A DNA stretch of 64,000 nucleotides from Chryseobacterium binzhouense (lineage in GTDB: Bacteria; Bacteroidota; Bacteroidia; Flavobacteriales; Weeksellaceae), in NCBI RefSeq assembly GCF_007474545.1, contig NZ_VKOG01000006.1:124001-188000 (forward strand). The letters are read 5' to 3'. Positions 51,435 to 62,244 of the stretch are shown piece after piece. The notes under the pieces are model-generated. The model had not been told where the DNA came from. It saw nothing but the letters and a program-made list of their open reading frames with translations, and searched no databases. Within the stretch, counting starts at the first letter, position 1. Each line of letters begins with the position of its first letter. A program made the translations under genes and the position numbers.

Positions 51435-51647
51435 ATGAATACTACACAAGACGAATTTTCAGTTTTTAAAGAAGAACTTAAAAAGCTAAATATTGAAGTA
51501 AAAAAGATCGTGAAAGTAGGAAACGGCAGCATGGATTTCCATGAAGTGTTTTACAAATCCCCACGATACGACGACGTAAAAACTGTATTTGTACAGCGGC
51601 ATACTCTTGATAATCTGATTTCAAGATTCAGAGAGTGCTATACTTAA
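51435..51647 (+). CDS. Small conserved-looking protein (70 residues)
   Basis: A short soluble protein, MNTTQDEFSVFKEELKKLNIEVKKIVKVGNGSMDFHEVFYKSPRYDDVKTVFVQRHTLDNLISRFRECYT: helix, beta hairpin, helix. It has its own terminator and a 220-bp AT-rich leader region with no other gene, which supports expression. No family recognised. The compact size and basic surface would suit a regulator or nucleic-acid binder, but there is no direct sign. Confidence 0.55.
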   Translation: MNTTQDEFSVFKEELKKLNIEVKKIVKVGNGSMDFHEVFYKSPRYDDVKTVFVQRHTLDNLISRFRECYT

Positions 51648-51650
51648 GAA

Positions 51651-51685
51651 AAAAACAGCGGTAAAGAAATTTAGCCGCTGTTTTT
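51651..51685. terminator. Bidirectional terminator
   Basis: AAAAACAGCGG (51651-51661) pairs with CCGCTGTTTTT (51675-51685), serving the 70-residue protein gene and the convergent DUF3575 gene. Confidence 0.85.
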
Positions 51686-51691
51686 GTATAA

Positions 51692-52465
51692 CTAAAAACG
51701 ATATCCTAAAGAAAAACCAGTTCTAAACCCCGCCCAAGGTCCGTCTATATTTATTTTGGCACCTGAAGGATTGGTTTCTACGGTATAATCTACAAAAGGA
51801 ATATCAAGATTTTCAATTTCCTGCTTTAGCTGAGCCTGCATTTCAGGGGTAAGAACTACAACATCACCTGTAAGAACAAAATTTCCTTTTCCTTTGCCGT
51901 AATGTGCCCCCGCAATCCAGAAATCTAAAATAAAATTATGCTGTCTGGTAAGGAAAAACTGAGCTCCGATCATCAATCCCCCGCTATTTCCGCTTGCGTT
52001 TCCATTTCCTTTCAAAGGGATCGGAAATACCGTCCCCAATGCATTGTAATCATAAGTAAAGCCGAATGTATTGGAAGAAACTTTTGAATACCTGTAATAA
52101 GGAGCAAAATAAAAGCCTTTTCCATATCCTTCACCAATGTAAAATCTTGGCTCAATGGTAAAATTGGTCGCTTTAATCCTTACATTCTGAAAGTTTTGCT
52201 CATCTTTTTCATCCAGAAAAGCATTCATAAAAGGTACTCGTCCTTCCGCAACAGTTCCGAAACCTATATTTACGGCAAACCATCTGTTGATGGATCTTTC
52301 GTATGAAAGATTAATGTTTCTGAAAGCAAATCCCGTAACATTGGTTTTGATGATGTTCATCTTATCTTCAGGGATAGAATTCTGAACAGAGCTGCCCAAA
52401 ATACTATCCTGTGCAGAAATTTCAGACATACAAAATGCTGAAATTAAAAGTAATAGTTTTTTCAT
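51692..52465 (-). CDS. DUF3575 outer-membrane beta-barrel protein
   Basis: A 257-residue protein with a signal peptide (MKKLLLLISAFCMSEISA before QD). KMNIIKTNVTGFAFRNINLSYERSINRWFAVNIGFG is the DUF3575 opening, followed by alternating amphipathic strands (FTIEPRFYIGEGYGKGFYFAPYYRYSKV; GGLMIGAQFFLTRQHNFILDFWIAGAHYG) and a C-terminal aromatic strand ending SLGYRF, as expected for an outer-membrane barrel. Function of the family is unknown. Terminated by the hairpin at 51651-51685; its upstream neighbour, a T9SS protein, is 77 bp away on the same strand. Confidence 0.75.
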   Translation of the reverse strand: MKKLLLLISAFCMSEISAQDSILGSSVQNSIPEDKMNIIKTNVTGFAFRNINLSYERSINRWFAVNIGFGTVAEGRVPFMNAFLDEKDEQNFQNVRIKATNFTIEPRFYIGEGYGKGFYFAPYYRYSKVSSNTFGFTYDYNALGTVFPIPLKGNGNASGNSGGLMIGAQFFLTRQHNFILDFWIAGAHYGKGKGNFVLTGDVVVLTPEMQAQLKQEIENLDIPFVDYTVETNPSGAKINIDGPWAGFRTGFSLGYRF

Positions 52466-52542
52466 TGTGATTGGTGTATAAGGTGGTTATATTAAAGCAA
52501 ACAAAAACCGTTCTAAAAACGAACGGCTATAATTTTTATAGA

Positions 52543-53511
52543 TCAATTTTTTATAAATTTAGTTTTTTCTGTTTTTTTCGAATCTGAAACTTCAATAAAA
52601 TAAGAAGAGACAGGCAGGTCAGAAATATCAATATTACCCGATTTATAACGGATTGTTTTCACAAGTTTTCCTTCCAGGCTATAAATATTGATGACCGAAC
52701 CTTCGGGTACATCACCTTTCATACTGATGAAGTTTTTAGCCGGATTAGGATAAATGCTTATTTTTTCTTTCAGATTCACATCTGAAACCGATAAGAATGT
52801 TTCATTTAAAGCCTGTGCACTGTTAGTTGTCTGCGGGTTCCCCTGAAAAGTAATCACCGCTGTAGTTGTATTCAGTAAAGGAAATTTGTGAAGATTATCA
52901 TAATAAGCATAAGAAGTATTGGAAACCGAACCAACAGGAAAACCAAAAATGGTAAGATTAAGATTCTGAACAGATTTTATCCTCAGAACATTGCCGTATG
53001 TTTTGGAACCTATTAAAAGAGTGCCTGCTGCATCTGCAGTAATAGCAATAGTTCCGGTGAAATTTCCGGATCCGGATGAAGAAGTGAATGTTCCTGCTGC
53101 AGTATCGTTTTCCGAATACCCAAAAGCAGCGGGGTAACTGATGTAAGTGCCGTTGTTTGTAATAAAATTAAGGGTTGCATCAGGTGTTACCAGTCCTGTA
53201 ATTTCCAGCTTTGATGCAGTAGCTTTGTAATATGCTGTACTTCCGTTACCTGTCATCTTGATTGTAGTTCCTGGAAAGGTAGATATTTCAGAAGCCGTGG
53301 GAGCAACATAACTGGATACTGACGCAGCACCAGCTGTAAGACCAACATTGTTAAATGTTGTATTATTGCCTGTCGCTGAATTGTTTACGGTTCCGTTAAC
53401 GTTTACATTGTTTACCACATCACCGATTACGGGATCATGAAAAGCTTTTGTGATTGTTGTCTGTGCAGAAAACATCCCTGCTGAAAGTATAAATAGTAAA
53501 TGTTTTTTCAT
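52543..53511 (-). CDS. T9SS-secreted protein of unknown function
   Basis: A 322-residue protein. Signal peptide about 1-16 (HLLFILSAGMFSA before QT). The main part (to ~230) is beta-rich with many Asn/Thr/Gly, no enzyme motif, and DPVIGDVVNNVNVNGTVNNSATGNNTTFNN near the start. The last ~75 residues (ISIYPNPAKNFISMKGDVPEGSVINIYSLEGKLVKTIRYKSGNIDISDLPVSSYFIEVSDSKKTEKTKFIKN) are a type A T9SS sorting domain. It would be moved across the outer membrane and its tail removed. Lies 77 bp upstream of the DUF3575 gene. Confidence 0.8.
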   Translation of the reverse strand: MKKHLLFILSAGMFSAQTTITKAFHDPVIGDVVNNVNVNGTVNNSATGNNTTFNNVGLTAGAASVSSYVAPTASEISTFPGTTIKMTGNGSTAYYKATASKLEITGLVTPDATLNFITNNGTYISYPAAFGYSENDTAAGTFTSSSGSGNFTGTIAITADAAGTLLIGSKTYGNVLRIKSVQNLNLTIFGFPVGSVSNTSYAYYDNLHKFPLLNTTTAVITFQGNPQTTNSAQALNETFLSVSDVNLKEKISIYPNPAKNFISMKGDVPEGSVINIYSLEGKLVKTIRYKSGNIDISDLPVSSYFIEVSDSKKTEKTKFIKN

Positions 53512-53784
53512 GTATCTAACGTTTATAGTTTTTTTTAAATGAATATCCGTTATTAATCATAATGCTTTTTTAACGAAAAGGAGCACAAATATTTTTTCTA
53601 ATATGATAAAAAGCGGACAATCAGTTTTTTTATATCTTATTTAATTATCAAAAATATAATGGCTAAATTTTTAAATAAAGATAAAATATTATCTAATATA
53701 TTTTAAATTATTTTTATAATGACCATCAAATTAATAAATCCGGAAGTTCAAATTTCAGATGAGTTATTCTGTTTTTAAAAACGT

Positions 53785-54135
53785 CTAATGACGTAGAATT
53801 TTTTCCATTTTCTTTCCTTTGGCAAGCTCGTCAATCAACTTATCCAAATACCTGATGTTACGCATCAGTTCATCATCAATTTCTTCAACTCTGTACCCGC
53901 AGATCACTCCTTTGATCATTTCCGCATTCGGATTCATTCTCGGTGCTTCAGCAAAAAAACTGGTAAAATCTGTTTTTTGATCCAAAACTTTTTTCAGACC
54001 CTCCTCATCATACCCTGTTAGCCAGAAAATAATCTGATGAACTTCTTCCTTTGTTTTTCCCTTTTTCTCAGCCTTTGCAATATAATGTGGATAAACGCTT
54101 ACAAAAGGCATAGCAAATATTTTTGTGTTCTTCAT
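53785..54135 (-). CDS. DUF2200 protein
   Basis: A 116-residue cytosolic protein of the DUF2200 family: [47 protein letters not shown], then [55 protein letters not shown], in normal length. Function unknown; some related proteins look like small YdhR/DUF1801-type factors. It is 62 bp upstream of the DPP IV stop region on the same strand in reverse order: DPP IV is transcribed first and a hairpin (54170-54193) separates them. Confidence 0.8.
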   Translation of the reverse strand: MKNTKIFAMPFVSVYPHYIAKAEKKGKTKEEVHQIIFWLTGYDEEGLKKVLDQKTDFTSFFAEAPRMNPNAEMIKGVICGYRVEEIDDELMRNIRYLDKLIDELAKGKKMEKILRH

Positions 54136-54169
54136 ATTAATATCATAGAATTTGTTTTTAAAACAACAA

Positions 54170-54193
54170 AAATCCGGCTTGTAGACCGGATTT
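54170..54193 (-). terminator. Hairpin after the DPP IV gene
   Basis: AAATCCGG (54170-54177) pairs with CCGGATTT (54186-54193); T-rich flank on minus. Probable terminator. Confidence 0.65.
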
Positions 54194-54197
54194 AATT

Positions 54198-56336
54198 TTA
54201 TTTTTTAAGATAAAGATCAAAATAATCTGTTACTTTCTGCATCAAATGCACTCTATCTTTACCCACCACATTATGCGGATGTCCCGGATAAACAAAATAA
54301 TCTATCTGAACTCCGTTATCAACGGCAGATTTTAAGAATTTTACAGAATGCTGCCAAACAACCACATCATCCTGCGCTCCGTGTATCATTAATAGCTTAC
54401 CTTTCAGATTTTGAACTTTATCAAGGAGATTGGCAGTTTTATAACCTTGCGGATTTTCTTCAGGTGTATCCATATATCTTTCGGTATACATGGTTTCGTA
54501 CATTTTCCAGTCGATAACCGGTCCGCCCGCAACTCCTGCTTTGAAAACTTCCGGATGACGGAGCATAAAGCTTGTCGTCATAAATCCTCCGAAACTCCAG
54601 CCGTGAATTCCCATTCTTTCAGAATCTACATAAGGCAGGGATTTTAAATATTTTACGCCCTGCATCTGATCATTCATTTCAGTAGTCCCCAAATTTCTGA
54701 AAACTGCCTGCTCAAATTTTAATCCCCTGTTGGAAGAACCTCTCCCGTCCATCGTAAAGATGATGTAACCATTCTGAGCCATATATTCATACCAAAGATT
54801 TCCTGATGCCGGAAAAGAATTGGTAACAATCTGCAAATGCGGTCCGTTATACAAATAAACAATGGTAGGATATTTTTTATTGGGATCAAAATTTGTCGGA
54901 AGAATCATCTTGCCATACAATAATGTTCCGTCATCTGCTTTCAGGGTAACATCTTTAATGTCAGGACGCAGATAATTTTTTAAGGTATTTTCCGCAGTCA
55001 GAATATTGGTAGATTTTAAATTAGCCGTATTGATGATATTGGCAACTCTCGGAGTATTTGCATTGCTGTAAGTATCATATAAATGATTCCCGTCATTACT
55101 CAAAACTGCGGAATGCATTCCTTCAGCATTATCTATCCTTTGCGTTTTAAAAGTATTCCAGTTGATTCTGTAAATATGTCTTTCCAAAGGCGTCTCCTGA
55201 GTAGAAACATAATAAATTTCTTTTTTCTTATCATTAAAACCCAATACATCTGTAACCAGCCAGTCGCCTTTTGTGATCTGAGCAATCAGACCTTTTTCCA
55301 GGCTGTAATGAAATAAATGATTGTAGCCCGTTCTTTGACTTTGCCAGATAAAATCTGTGTTTGAGTTTGGGAAAAACATCAGCGGATGCTGCGGTTCTAC
55401 ATATTTATCATTGGTTTCTTCAAAAAGTGTTCTTACCAGATTTCCCGTCACAGCATCATACTGATTCATTTTCAGATGATTCTGACCTCTGTTGAGAACT
55501 CCCACAAAAATATATTTAGAATCGGGACTCCACGTTACGGCAGTTAAATACTGATCTTTTTCTCCATCAATGTTAAGAAAAGTGGTGTTTTGGCTTTTAA
55601 TATTGTAAACACCTAAAGTTACCTCATGGGAAGTTTTTCCCGGCATCGGGTATTTAATATTATGATTTTCTGCAGGTGTTACAGACCAGTCTATTACAGG
55701 ATAGTCTGCAACCATGGTTTGATCCATCCTGTAAAATGCAATATTTTCTGAGTTTGGAGAAGCAAAGATCCCTTCATTGATTCCGAATTCATTTCTGTGC
55801 ACCGCCTGTCCATTGACAATATTTTCATCTGAATCTTTTGTAATGGCAGTAACTTTACCATTTTTATTGATAAAAAGATTGTTTTTTACAGTATAAACAA
55901 TCGTCTGATTATCTGCTAAAGTTTTTACATTGGCAGTTTCAGGATCAAGAGTATAATTTTTCTTTATTTTCCACTCGCTTCCAGATTTTTCTACCCAGAA
56001 CATCTGATTATTTGCCGTAAAATAAGCATTGCTGCTGCTGATAAATTTCACAGGAGGAAGTCCTTTCAGCTTTTTATCGGGAAAATTTTTATTGACCTGA
56101 TAAAGCGAAATCAAAGTATCCTGCTTGTTGGTCTTAAGATCAGTAATTAAATACCCGCCTTTTACTCCCTGAATGTATGATTTGCTGTCAGCTGACCACG
56201 AAAACTGAGAAATATTTTTCACTGCTAAGTTACTTCTCATCCCGTTTACCGCTTCAGCCATGGTAAATTTCTGAGTCTGCGCTAAAGCAGTTCCGCCCAA
56301 AACTACCATTAATAAAGAAAACTGATGTAATTTCAT
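54198..56336 (-). CDS. Dipeptidyl peptidase IV, S9 family
   Basis: Exopeptidase releasing X-Pro (or X-Ala) dipeptides from peptide N-termini. 712 residues: signal peptide about 1-19 ([14 protein letters not shown]), beta-propeller to about 470 ([36 protein letters not shown] contains the Glu pair region), then the alpha/beta hydrolase domain with S581 (GWSFGGF), D656 (HGAQDDVV) and H688 (YPGHPHNV). Periplasmic. It would complete digestion of peptides from secreted proteases such as the one at 26170. Monocistronic, with an unusual repeat upstream (56444-56538). Confidence 0.92.
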   Translation of the reverse strand: MKLHQFSLLMVVLGGTALAQTQKFTMAEAVNGMRSNLAVKNISQFSWSADSKSYIQGVKGGYLITDLKTNKQDTLISLYQVNKNFPDKKLKGLPPVKFISSSNAYFTANNQMFWVEKSGSEWKIKKNYTLDPETANVKTLADNQTIVYTVKNNLFINKNGKVTAITKDSDENIVNGQAVHRNEFGINEGIFASPNSENIAFYRMDQTMVADYPVIDWSVTPAENHNIKYPMPGKTSHEVTLGVYNIKSQNTTFLNIDGEKDQYLTAVTWSPDSKYIFVGVLNRGQNHLKMNQYDAVTGNLVRTLFEETNDKYVEPQHPLMFFPNSNTDFIWQSQRTGYNHLFHYSLEKGLIAQITKGDWLVTDVLGFNDKKKEIYYVSTQETPLERHIYRINWNTFKTQRIDNAEGMHSAVLSNDGNHLYDTYSNANTPRVANIINTANLKSTNILTAENTLKNYLRPDIKDVTLKADDGTLLYGKMILPTNFDPNKKYPTIVYLYNGPHLQIVTNSFPASGNLWYEYMAQNGYIIFTMDGRGSSNRGLKFEQAVFRNLGTTEMNDQMQGVKYLKSLPYVDSERMGIHGWSFGGFMTTSFMLRHPEVFKAGVAGGPVIDWKMYETMYTERYMDTPEENPQGYKTANLLDKVQNLKGKLLMIHGAQDDVVVWQHSVKFLKSAVDNGVQIDYFVYPGHPHNVVGKDRVHLMQKVTDYFDLYLKK

Positions 56337-56443
56337 TGTATAAACTTGAATCTGTCAAAAATAAGAAATAAATGTGAGGTGATGACCGCAAAATAGAATT
56401 ATCGCCCATGAAAATGATGTCTGAAAATGTATTTATTACATCT

Positions 56444-56538
56444 TTTACAGCCCCATTGGAGCGGCATCCTTTTTTGAGCGAACGAAGCAAAGCGGAGCCG
56501 ACCGAGCGAGGAGTATGAGCGGATAGCCGGAATAGCTG
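56444..56538. repeat. GC-rich intergenic repeat (GAGCGAACGAAG type)
   Basis: A ~95-bp island, visibly richer in G+C than the AT-rich flanks, running from TTTACAGCCCC through GGAGCGGCATCC, a T6 run and GAGCGAACGAAGC to GCGGATAGCCGGAATAGC. I recall this unit being scattered between genes in Chryseobacterium and relatives, mostly in the reverse orientation (GCTATTCCGGCTATCCGC...). No protein is credible from it. It occupies most of the 330-bp gap (56337-56666) between DPP IV and yceI. Confidence 0.6.
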
Positions 56539-56629
56539 CACAATAAAAATAATCGCAAATTTTATCATCATTCTAAAAGCTAATCGTTTTTCTTATCCTA
56601 AATCAATGTTTTAGGTATCAATCTTGCGG

Positions 56630-56637
56630 TAGATTTG
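56630..56637 (+). promoter_or_regulatory. yceI -7 element
   Basis: TAGATTTG, predicted leader about 25 nt. CCTAAA (56598-56603) and TTTAGG (56610-56615), an inverted pair, lie just upstream and could be an operator. Confidence 0.5.
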
Positions 56638-56666
56638 CATTATAATTAACAACAAAAAATACTACA

Positions 56667-57176
56667 ATGGCAACAAAATGGAATTTAGACCCAGCTCACA
56701 GCGAAATCACTTTTAAAGTAAAGCACATGATGATTTCAAACATTAAAGGAAGCTTCAGAACATTCAACGCAGAAATTGAAGCGGAAGATGATTCTTTCCA
56801 GAATGCTAAAACAACTGCGACTATTGATGTGGATTCAATTTTCACTAATAATACGGACAGAGACAACCATTTGAAATCTGCTGAGTTTTTTAATGCAGAA
56901 GCTAATCCTAAGATTACTTTTGAAGCTGACTCTTTAAATAGTTCTGTCACCGGAAATATTACGGTAAACGGCATTACAAAACCGATCACTCTGGACGTTG
57001 ATTTTGGAGGAATCAATGTAGATCCTTGGGGAAATACTAAGGCCGGATTTTCTTTTGAAGGGAAAATCAACAGAAAAGATTTTGGACTTAACTGGAATGC
57101 AGCTCTGGAAGCAGGAGGTGTAATGGTAGGTGAAGATGTGAAAATTGCAGGTGAATTACAGTTTGTAAAAGCATAA
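56667..57176 (+). CDS. YceI family lipocalin-like protein
   Basis: A 169-residue beta-barrel protein (ATKWNLDPAHSEITFKVKHMMISNIKGSFRTFNAEIEA...) that in relatives binds polyisoprenoids or amphiphiles. The family strands NAKTTATIDVDSIFTNNTDRDNHLKSAEFFNAEANPKITFEA and ITVNGITKPITLDVDFGG are clear. There is no signal peptide, so unlike E. coli YceI it should be cytosolic. Complete, with a promoter and a strong terminator; monocistronic. Confidence 0.92.
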   Translation: MATKWNLDPAHSEITFKVKHMMISNIKGSFRTFNAEIEAEDDSFQNAKTTATIDVDSIFTNNTDRDNHLKSAEFFNAEANPKITFEADSLNSSVTGNITVNGITKPITLDVDFGGINVDPWGNTKAGFSFEGKINRKDFGLNWNAALEAGGVMVGEDVKIAGELQFVKA

Positions 57177-57229
57177 TCAAATAATTTAAGCCAAAAATGG
57201 CATTTTCATTAAATGTTTTTTTTAATCGG

Positions 57230-57265
57230 AAAGGTTCGGATTATACTATAATCTGAACCTTTTTT
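57230..57265 (+). terminator. Terminator after yceI
   Basis: AAAGGTTCGGATT (57230-57242) pairs with AATCTGAACCTTT (57250-57262) with one G-T pair, then Ts. Confidence 0.85.
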
Positions 57266-57325
57266 ATTTGAAAACTTCAATAGTATGTAATTTTTTTATC
57301 ACTAAAAATTTAGTAATATTGTGAT

Positions 57326-58495
57326 ATGATGAAACATTTCCTACTACTAATTTTATTTTCTACTTTCCCTTTCCTGTCTGCACAGATCATCAAAGGAAAA
57401 GTTGTCAATGACCTTGAAAAACCTATTGCTAATGTCAACATCTATCTTGACGGAACCACAACAGGAACCATTTCTGCACAAGACGGAAGCTTCAGTCTGG
57501 CTTTGCCTTCAAAAAACAACAATACAATTGTTTTTCAGAAAGATTATTATGAGACTTTCAGAATCAACAGTTCAGAAGTAGCCAATAAAACACTGAAAGT
57601 GGTTCTTCTAAGAGTACAGGAAATTGAAGAGCTGAAAATTATTCCGTTTACAGAAAAAGCATACAAAAATTACATCAATTATTTTTTAAGTGCGTTTATC
57701 GGGGAAGACAGAGAAAATGTAAAAATAAAAAATCAACGCTCCCTGAAATTTTCCTATGATAAAGAGAATAAAGTTTTGCGTGTAAAAGCTCCGCAAACCT
57801 TAATTATCGAAAACAAAAAACTGGGATACACTATTGATTATAACCTTCAGGAGTTTAAAGCAGATTTTGAAAACAAGACCACCCTTTTCATTGGAACATC
57901 ATTCTTTAAAGAAACCAAAAGCTCTGATAAAATAAAACTTAACAGGCTCAATGCTTTTTACGGAAGTCAGGTTCATTTTTTCAGAAGTGTTTATAAAGGA
58001 AATACTAAGGAAGAAGGTTATACTGTAAATGCATTAAGCAAAATCCCTAATGATAATTATCCTACAGACGATGAACTGGAGCGCCTTAAAAATTTCCTAA
58101 AGAATGTAAAAACCACTGAAACAATATCATTTCCTGAAGATATACAGGATATCAGCAGAAGAAAGAGCAATGAAATGCCGTACAGAACAGTAATCAATAA
58201 AATGAATATTCCTGATTCAGATTACACAAAGAAAACTGACGGTGTACTCCTGCTTGATTTCAACGATATTCTTCAGGTAAACTATTACAAATACCGTTAT
58301 GTACTTAAAAAAGACGGTTATATAAAAGATGGATATCCCATCAAGCAGACTTCTTATCTTCATTCCAACGGTGATGTTTCTGAGATTTATAACAACGGGA
58401 ATACTTCAGATCCTGCCGGACTGATGAACCAGGGAAGCTTTTCTACAGATAAAATAGATAAACTGCTGCCTTTGGATTATGAGCCGGGAGATTAA
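57326..58495 (+). CDS. Exported protein with carboxypeptidase-regulatory-like domain
   Basis: A 389-residue protein. Signal peptide about 1-19 (KHFLLLILFSTFPFLSA before QIIKGKVV). Residues ~20-95 are a CarboxypepD_reg-like beta sandwich (IIKGKVVNDLEKPIANVNIYLDGTTTGTISAQDGSFSLALP), a module also found on TonB-dependent receptors. The remaining ~290 residues are a conserved-looking region of unknown function found behind this module in flavobacteria (VQEIEELKIIPFTEKAYKNYINYFLSAFIG...); no barrel is evident. Start is one of two adjacent ATGs. Envelope location; role unknown. Confidence 0.7.
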   Translation: MMKHFLLLILFSTFPFLSAQIIKGKVVNDLEKPIANVNIYLDGTTTGTISAQDGSFSLALPSKNNNTIVFQKDYYETFRINSSEVANKTLKVVLLRVQEIEELKIIPFTEKAYKNYINYFLSAFIGEDRENVKIKNQRSLKFSYDKENKVLRVKAPQTLIIENKKLGYTIDYNLQEFKADFENKTTLFIGTSFFKETKSSDKIKLNRLNAFYGSQVHFFRSVYKGNTKEEGYTVNALSKIPNDNYPTDDELERLKNFLKNVKTTETISFPEDIQDISRRKSNEMPYRTVINKMNIPDSDYTKKTDGVLLLDFNDILQVNYYKYRYVLKKDGYIKDGYPIKQTSYLHSNGDVSEIYNNGNTSDPAGLMNQGSFSTDKIDKLLPLDYEPGD

Positions 58496-58531
58496 TACGA
58501 AACATACTGCTGTTATCTGAACTTGTTTTTG

Positions 58532-58539
58532 TAAATTTG
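58532..58539 (+). promoter_or_regulatory. pfkA-gapA -7 element
   Basis: TAAATTTG, predicted leader about 16 nt before pfkA. Confidence 0.5.
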
Positions 58540-58559
58540 TGATTGAAATTTTTTAACAA

Positions 58560-60589
<2,030 letters not shown>

Positions 60590-60610
60590 TTTCAATTTAG
60601 ATATATAATA

Positions 60611-60637
60611 AAACCTTCCGATTGGAAGGTTTTTTTG
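60611..60637 (+). terminator. Terminator after gapA
   Basis: AAACCTTCC (60611-60619) pairs with GGAAGGTTT (60624-60632), then seven Ts. Confidence 0.92.
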
Positions 60638-60662
60638 ATATTTTTAAAATAAAATAACTAAT

Positions 60663-61295
60663 ATGTTTGAAGAATTGATTAAACGATAATCCCAATATAC
60701 AGACAGCGAGTTGATTCATATTTATAACAACAAATCTGGATATACTGAAGATGCAAAAAAAGCTCTTGAAATAGTGATTAATGAAAAAGGTGGAATAGAT
60801 CTGATTCAAAGTAGAAATACCGCAAGTATAGAAAAGCAAAATGAAAAATCTAAACTTACTGAAGAAATAAAAAAAATGTATGATGAAGGAATGACAATAA
60901 ATGATATTTCTATGCGACTATCCTCGTCTACATTATCTCAGGAAGAAATTGATGAAGTAGTAAACCAAAGATTTAATTTCCTTGAAGAACAAAAAAATGA
61001 TATATCAATAAATTCAGGTACGATCGTTGGAAGCGTGTTTGGTGGTTTACTTGGCGGGATTATTGGTGGAATTCTATGGGGATTGCAAATGATATATTCG
61101 GGTAGAATGTTTTATATTTTTTTACTCGGACTTATTTTTATTTCTTATGGTTTCATAAAGCTATTCACCAAAAAAAGCAGAAATAACATAGCTGTTTTTA
61201 TCGCAACAGTATTATCTGTCTTATTTGCGTTGTTATTAGGTATTTACATGTATGACTACTATGGTTATCAGGGTGTTGACAAGCATTTAGATTGA
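60663..61295 (+). pseudogene. Membrane protein gene with in-frame stop at codon 9
   Basis: From ATG 60663 the frame reads MFEELIKR, then TAA (60687-60689), then continues in the same frame SQYTDSELIHIYNNKSGYTEDAKKALEIVINEKGGIDLIQSRNTAS... for 202 more codons to 61295. The part before and after the stop form one amphipathic start (EELIKR.SQYTDSELIHIY), so the TAA most likely replaces CAA, AAA or GAA. Downstream are a charged helical region and three membrane segments (about 104-123, 131-149 and 160-182 counted from a TTG at 60711). That TTG could restart translation and give a 194-residue protein. Family unknown; helix-loop FEELI..YTDSEL..IY occurs in flavobacterial membrane proteins. Confidence 0.65.
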
Positions 61296-61320
61296 TTTAA
61301 TTTTAATAATTTAAATCAAT
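61291..61320. terminator. AT-rich hairpin over both convergent stop codons
   Basis: ATTGATTTAA (61291-61300) pairs with TTAAATCAAT (61311-61320). It contains the stop codons of both flanking genes; weak bidirectional terminator. Confidence 0.5.
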
Positions 61321-62179
61321 CCAACGTCAGACTTTTCAGCGACCAGATTCCACCATTGTAAATATTGAGATCTATTTTAGAATTGATTCCGTAGACAATT
61401 CCATTTTCAGTAAACTGCCAAAAATGCCATTGATCTTCAGGAGAAGGTTCCGGAACATCATTGTAATTGGCAAGCCAGATTGGATAACCATCAAATTCGC
61501 CTTTCAGAAAATCTTTATAATAATGATAATAAGTGTAAACAATCGGTTTTTTGCCGTATGTTTCCTCCACAATTTTACACCAGACTTTTAAATCTTCGAT
61601 CAGTTTTTGTTTGGATTTTTTTCTCGGAATTTTTTCAATATCCAAAACAGGAGGCAGATCTCCGCTTTCCAGTTTTACATTTTCCAGAAAATTATTAGCC
61701 TGAATTACCGGATCTTCATCTGCTCTGTAAAAATGATACGCCCCTCGAATCAGGTTGTGTTTTTTCGCTGACTCCCAAAACTCATCAAAATTTTTATCTG
61801 CATTGCGGTTTCCCATCGTAGCCCTCATCACCACAAACTCTAGAGGAATGGTTTTGTTGCCTATGCTCAGGCTGTCCCATTGTATGTCTTCTTTATTCTG
61901 ATAATGTGAAATATCAAATCCGAAAGTTTTATCAAGATTATCCGAAAGTATTTTCTGAATTCTCAAGGTTTCGCTTTCACTGTTTTGAAGTTTCTTATGA
62001 GTAAATTTATTAAAATACAGGGCATAGTAATAAGAAATAGACTGTTTCAGGTAAAAACCGGTTCCGATAAGAGCAACAATAAGAATAAACAATAAAATTC
62101 TTCGACGGAGAAAATAGTTTCTCCATCTCTTTTTATGTATTTTTTTGGCAGTTTTTTTGGTGTATTTTCCAGAGCTCAT
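61316..62179 (-). CDS. GH25 lysozyme-like muramidase, membrane anchored
   Basis: N-acetylmuramidase of family GH25 cutting peptidoglycan. 287 residues: a very basic N-terminus (MSSGKYTKKTAKKIHKKRWRNYFLRRR), one membrane anchor about 28-46, then the GH25 domain from about 85: FGFDISHYQNKEDIQWDSL (Asp at first strand), VVMRATMG, GAYHFYRADEDP and PVLDIEK with the catalytic D/E pair, ending WQFTENGIVYGINSKIDLNIYNG. It would face the periplasm as a signal-anchored enzyme for wall turnover, or act as an effector. Flavobacterial lysozymes of this kind are common. Monocistronic, divergent from ndh. Confidence 0.88.
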   Translation of the reverse strand: MSSGKYTKKTAKKIHKKRWRNYFLRRRILLFILIVALIGTGFYLKQSISYYYALYFNKFTHKKLQNSESETLRIQKILSDNLDKTFGFDISHYQNKEDIQWDSLSIGNKTIPLEFVVMRATMGNRNADKNFDEFWESAKKHNLIRGAYHFYRADEDPVIQANNFLENVKLESGDLPPVLDIEKIPRKKSKQKLIEDLKVWCKIVEETYGKKPIVYTYYHYYKDFLKGEFDGYPIWLANYNDVPEPSPEDQWHFWQFTENGIVYGINSKIDLNIYNGGIWSLKSLTLD

Positions 62180-62230
62180 AAAGTTTTACAAAACTAGCTT
62201 TTAAGCTCCTAAAATACTAAATAAAATCAG

Positions 62231-62238
62231 TAAATTTG
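62231..62238 (+). promoter_or_regulatory. ndh -7 element close to the start codon
   Basis: TAAATTTG ends 7 bp before the ATG at 62245; near-leaderless message predicted. Confidence 0.5.
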
Positions 62239-62244
62239 TTTACT

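Noticed and set aside
54411-54647. Antisense open frames inside DPP IV, icmF, pyrG, groEL and the DUF11 gene
   Set aside because: All lie opposite strong coding genes, lack promoters and have protein-unlike composition; they are shadows.
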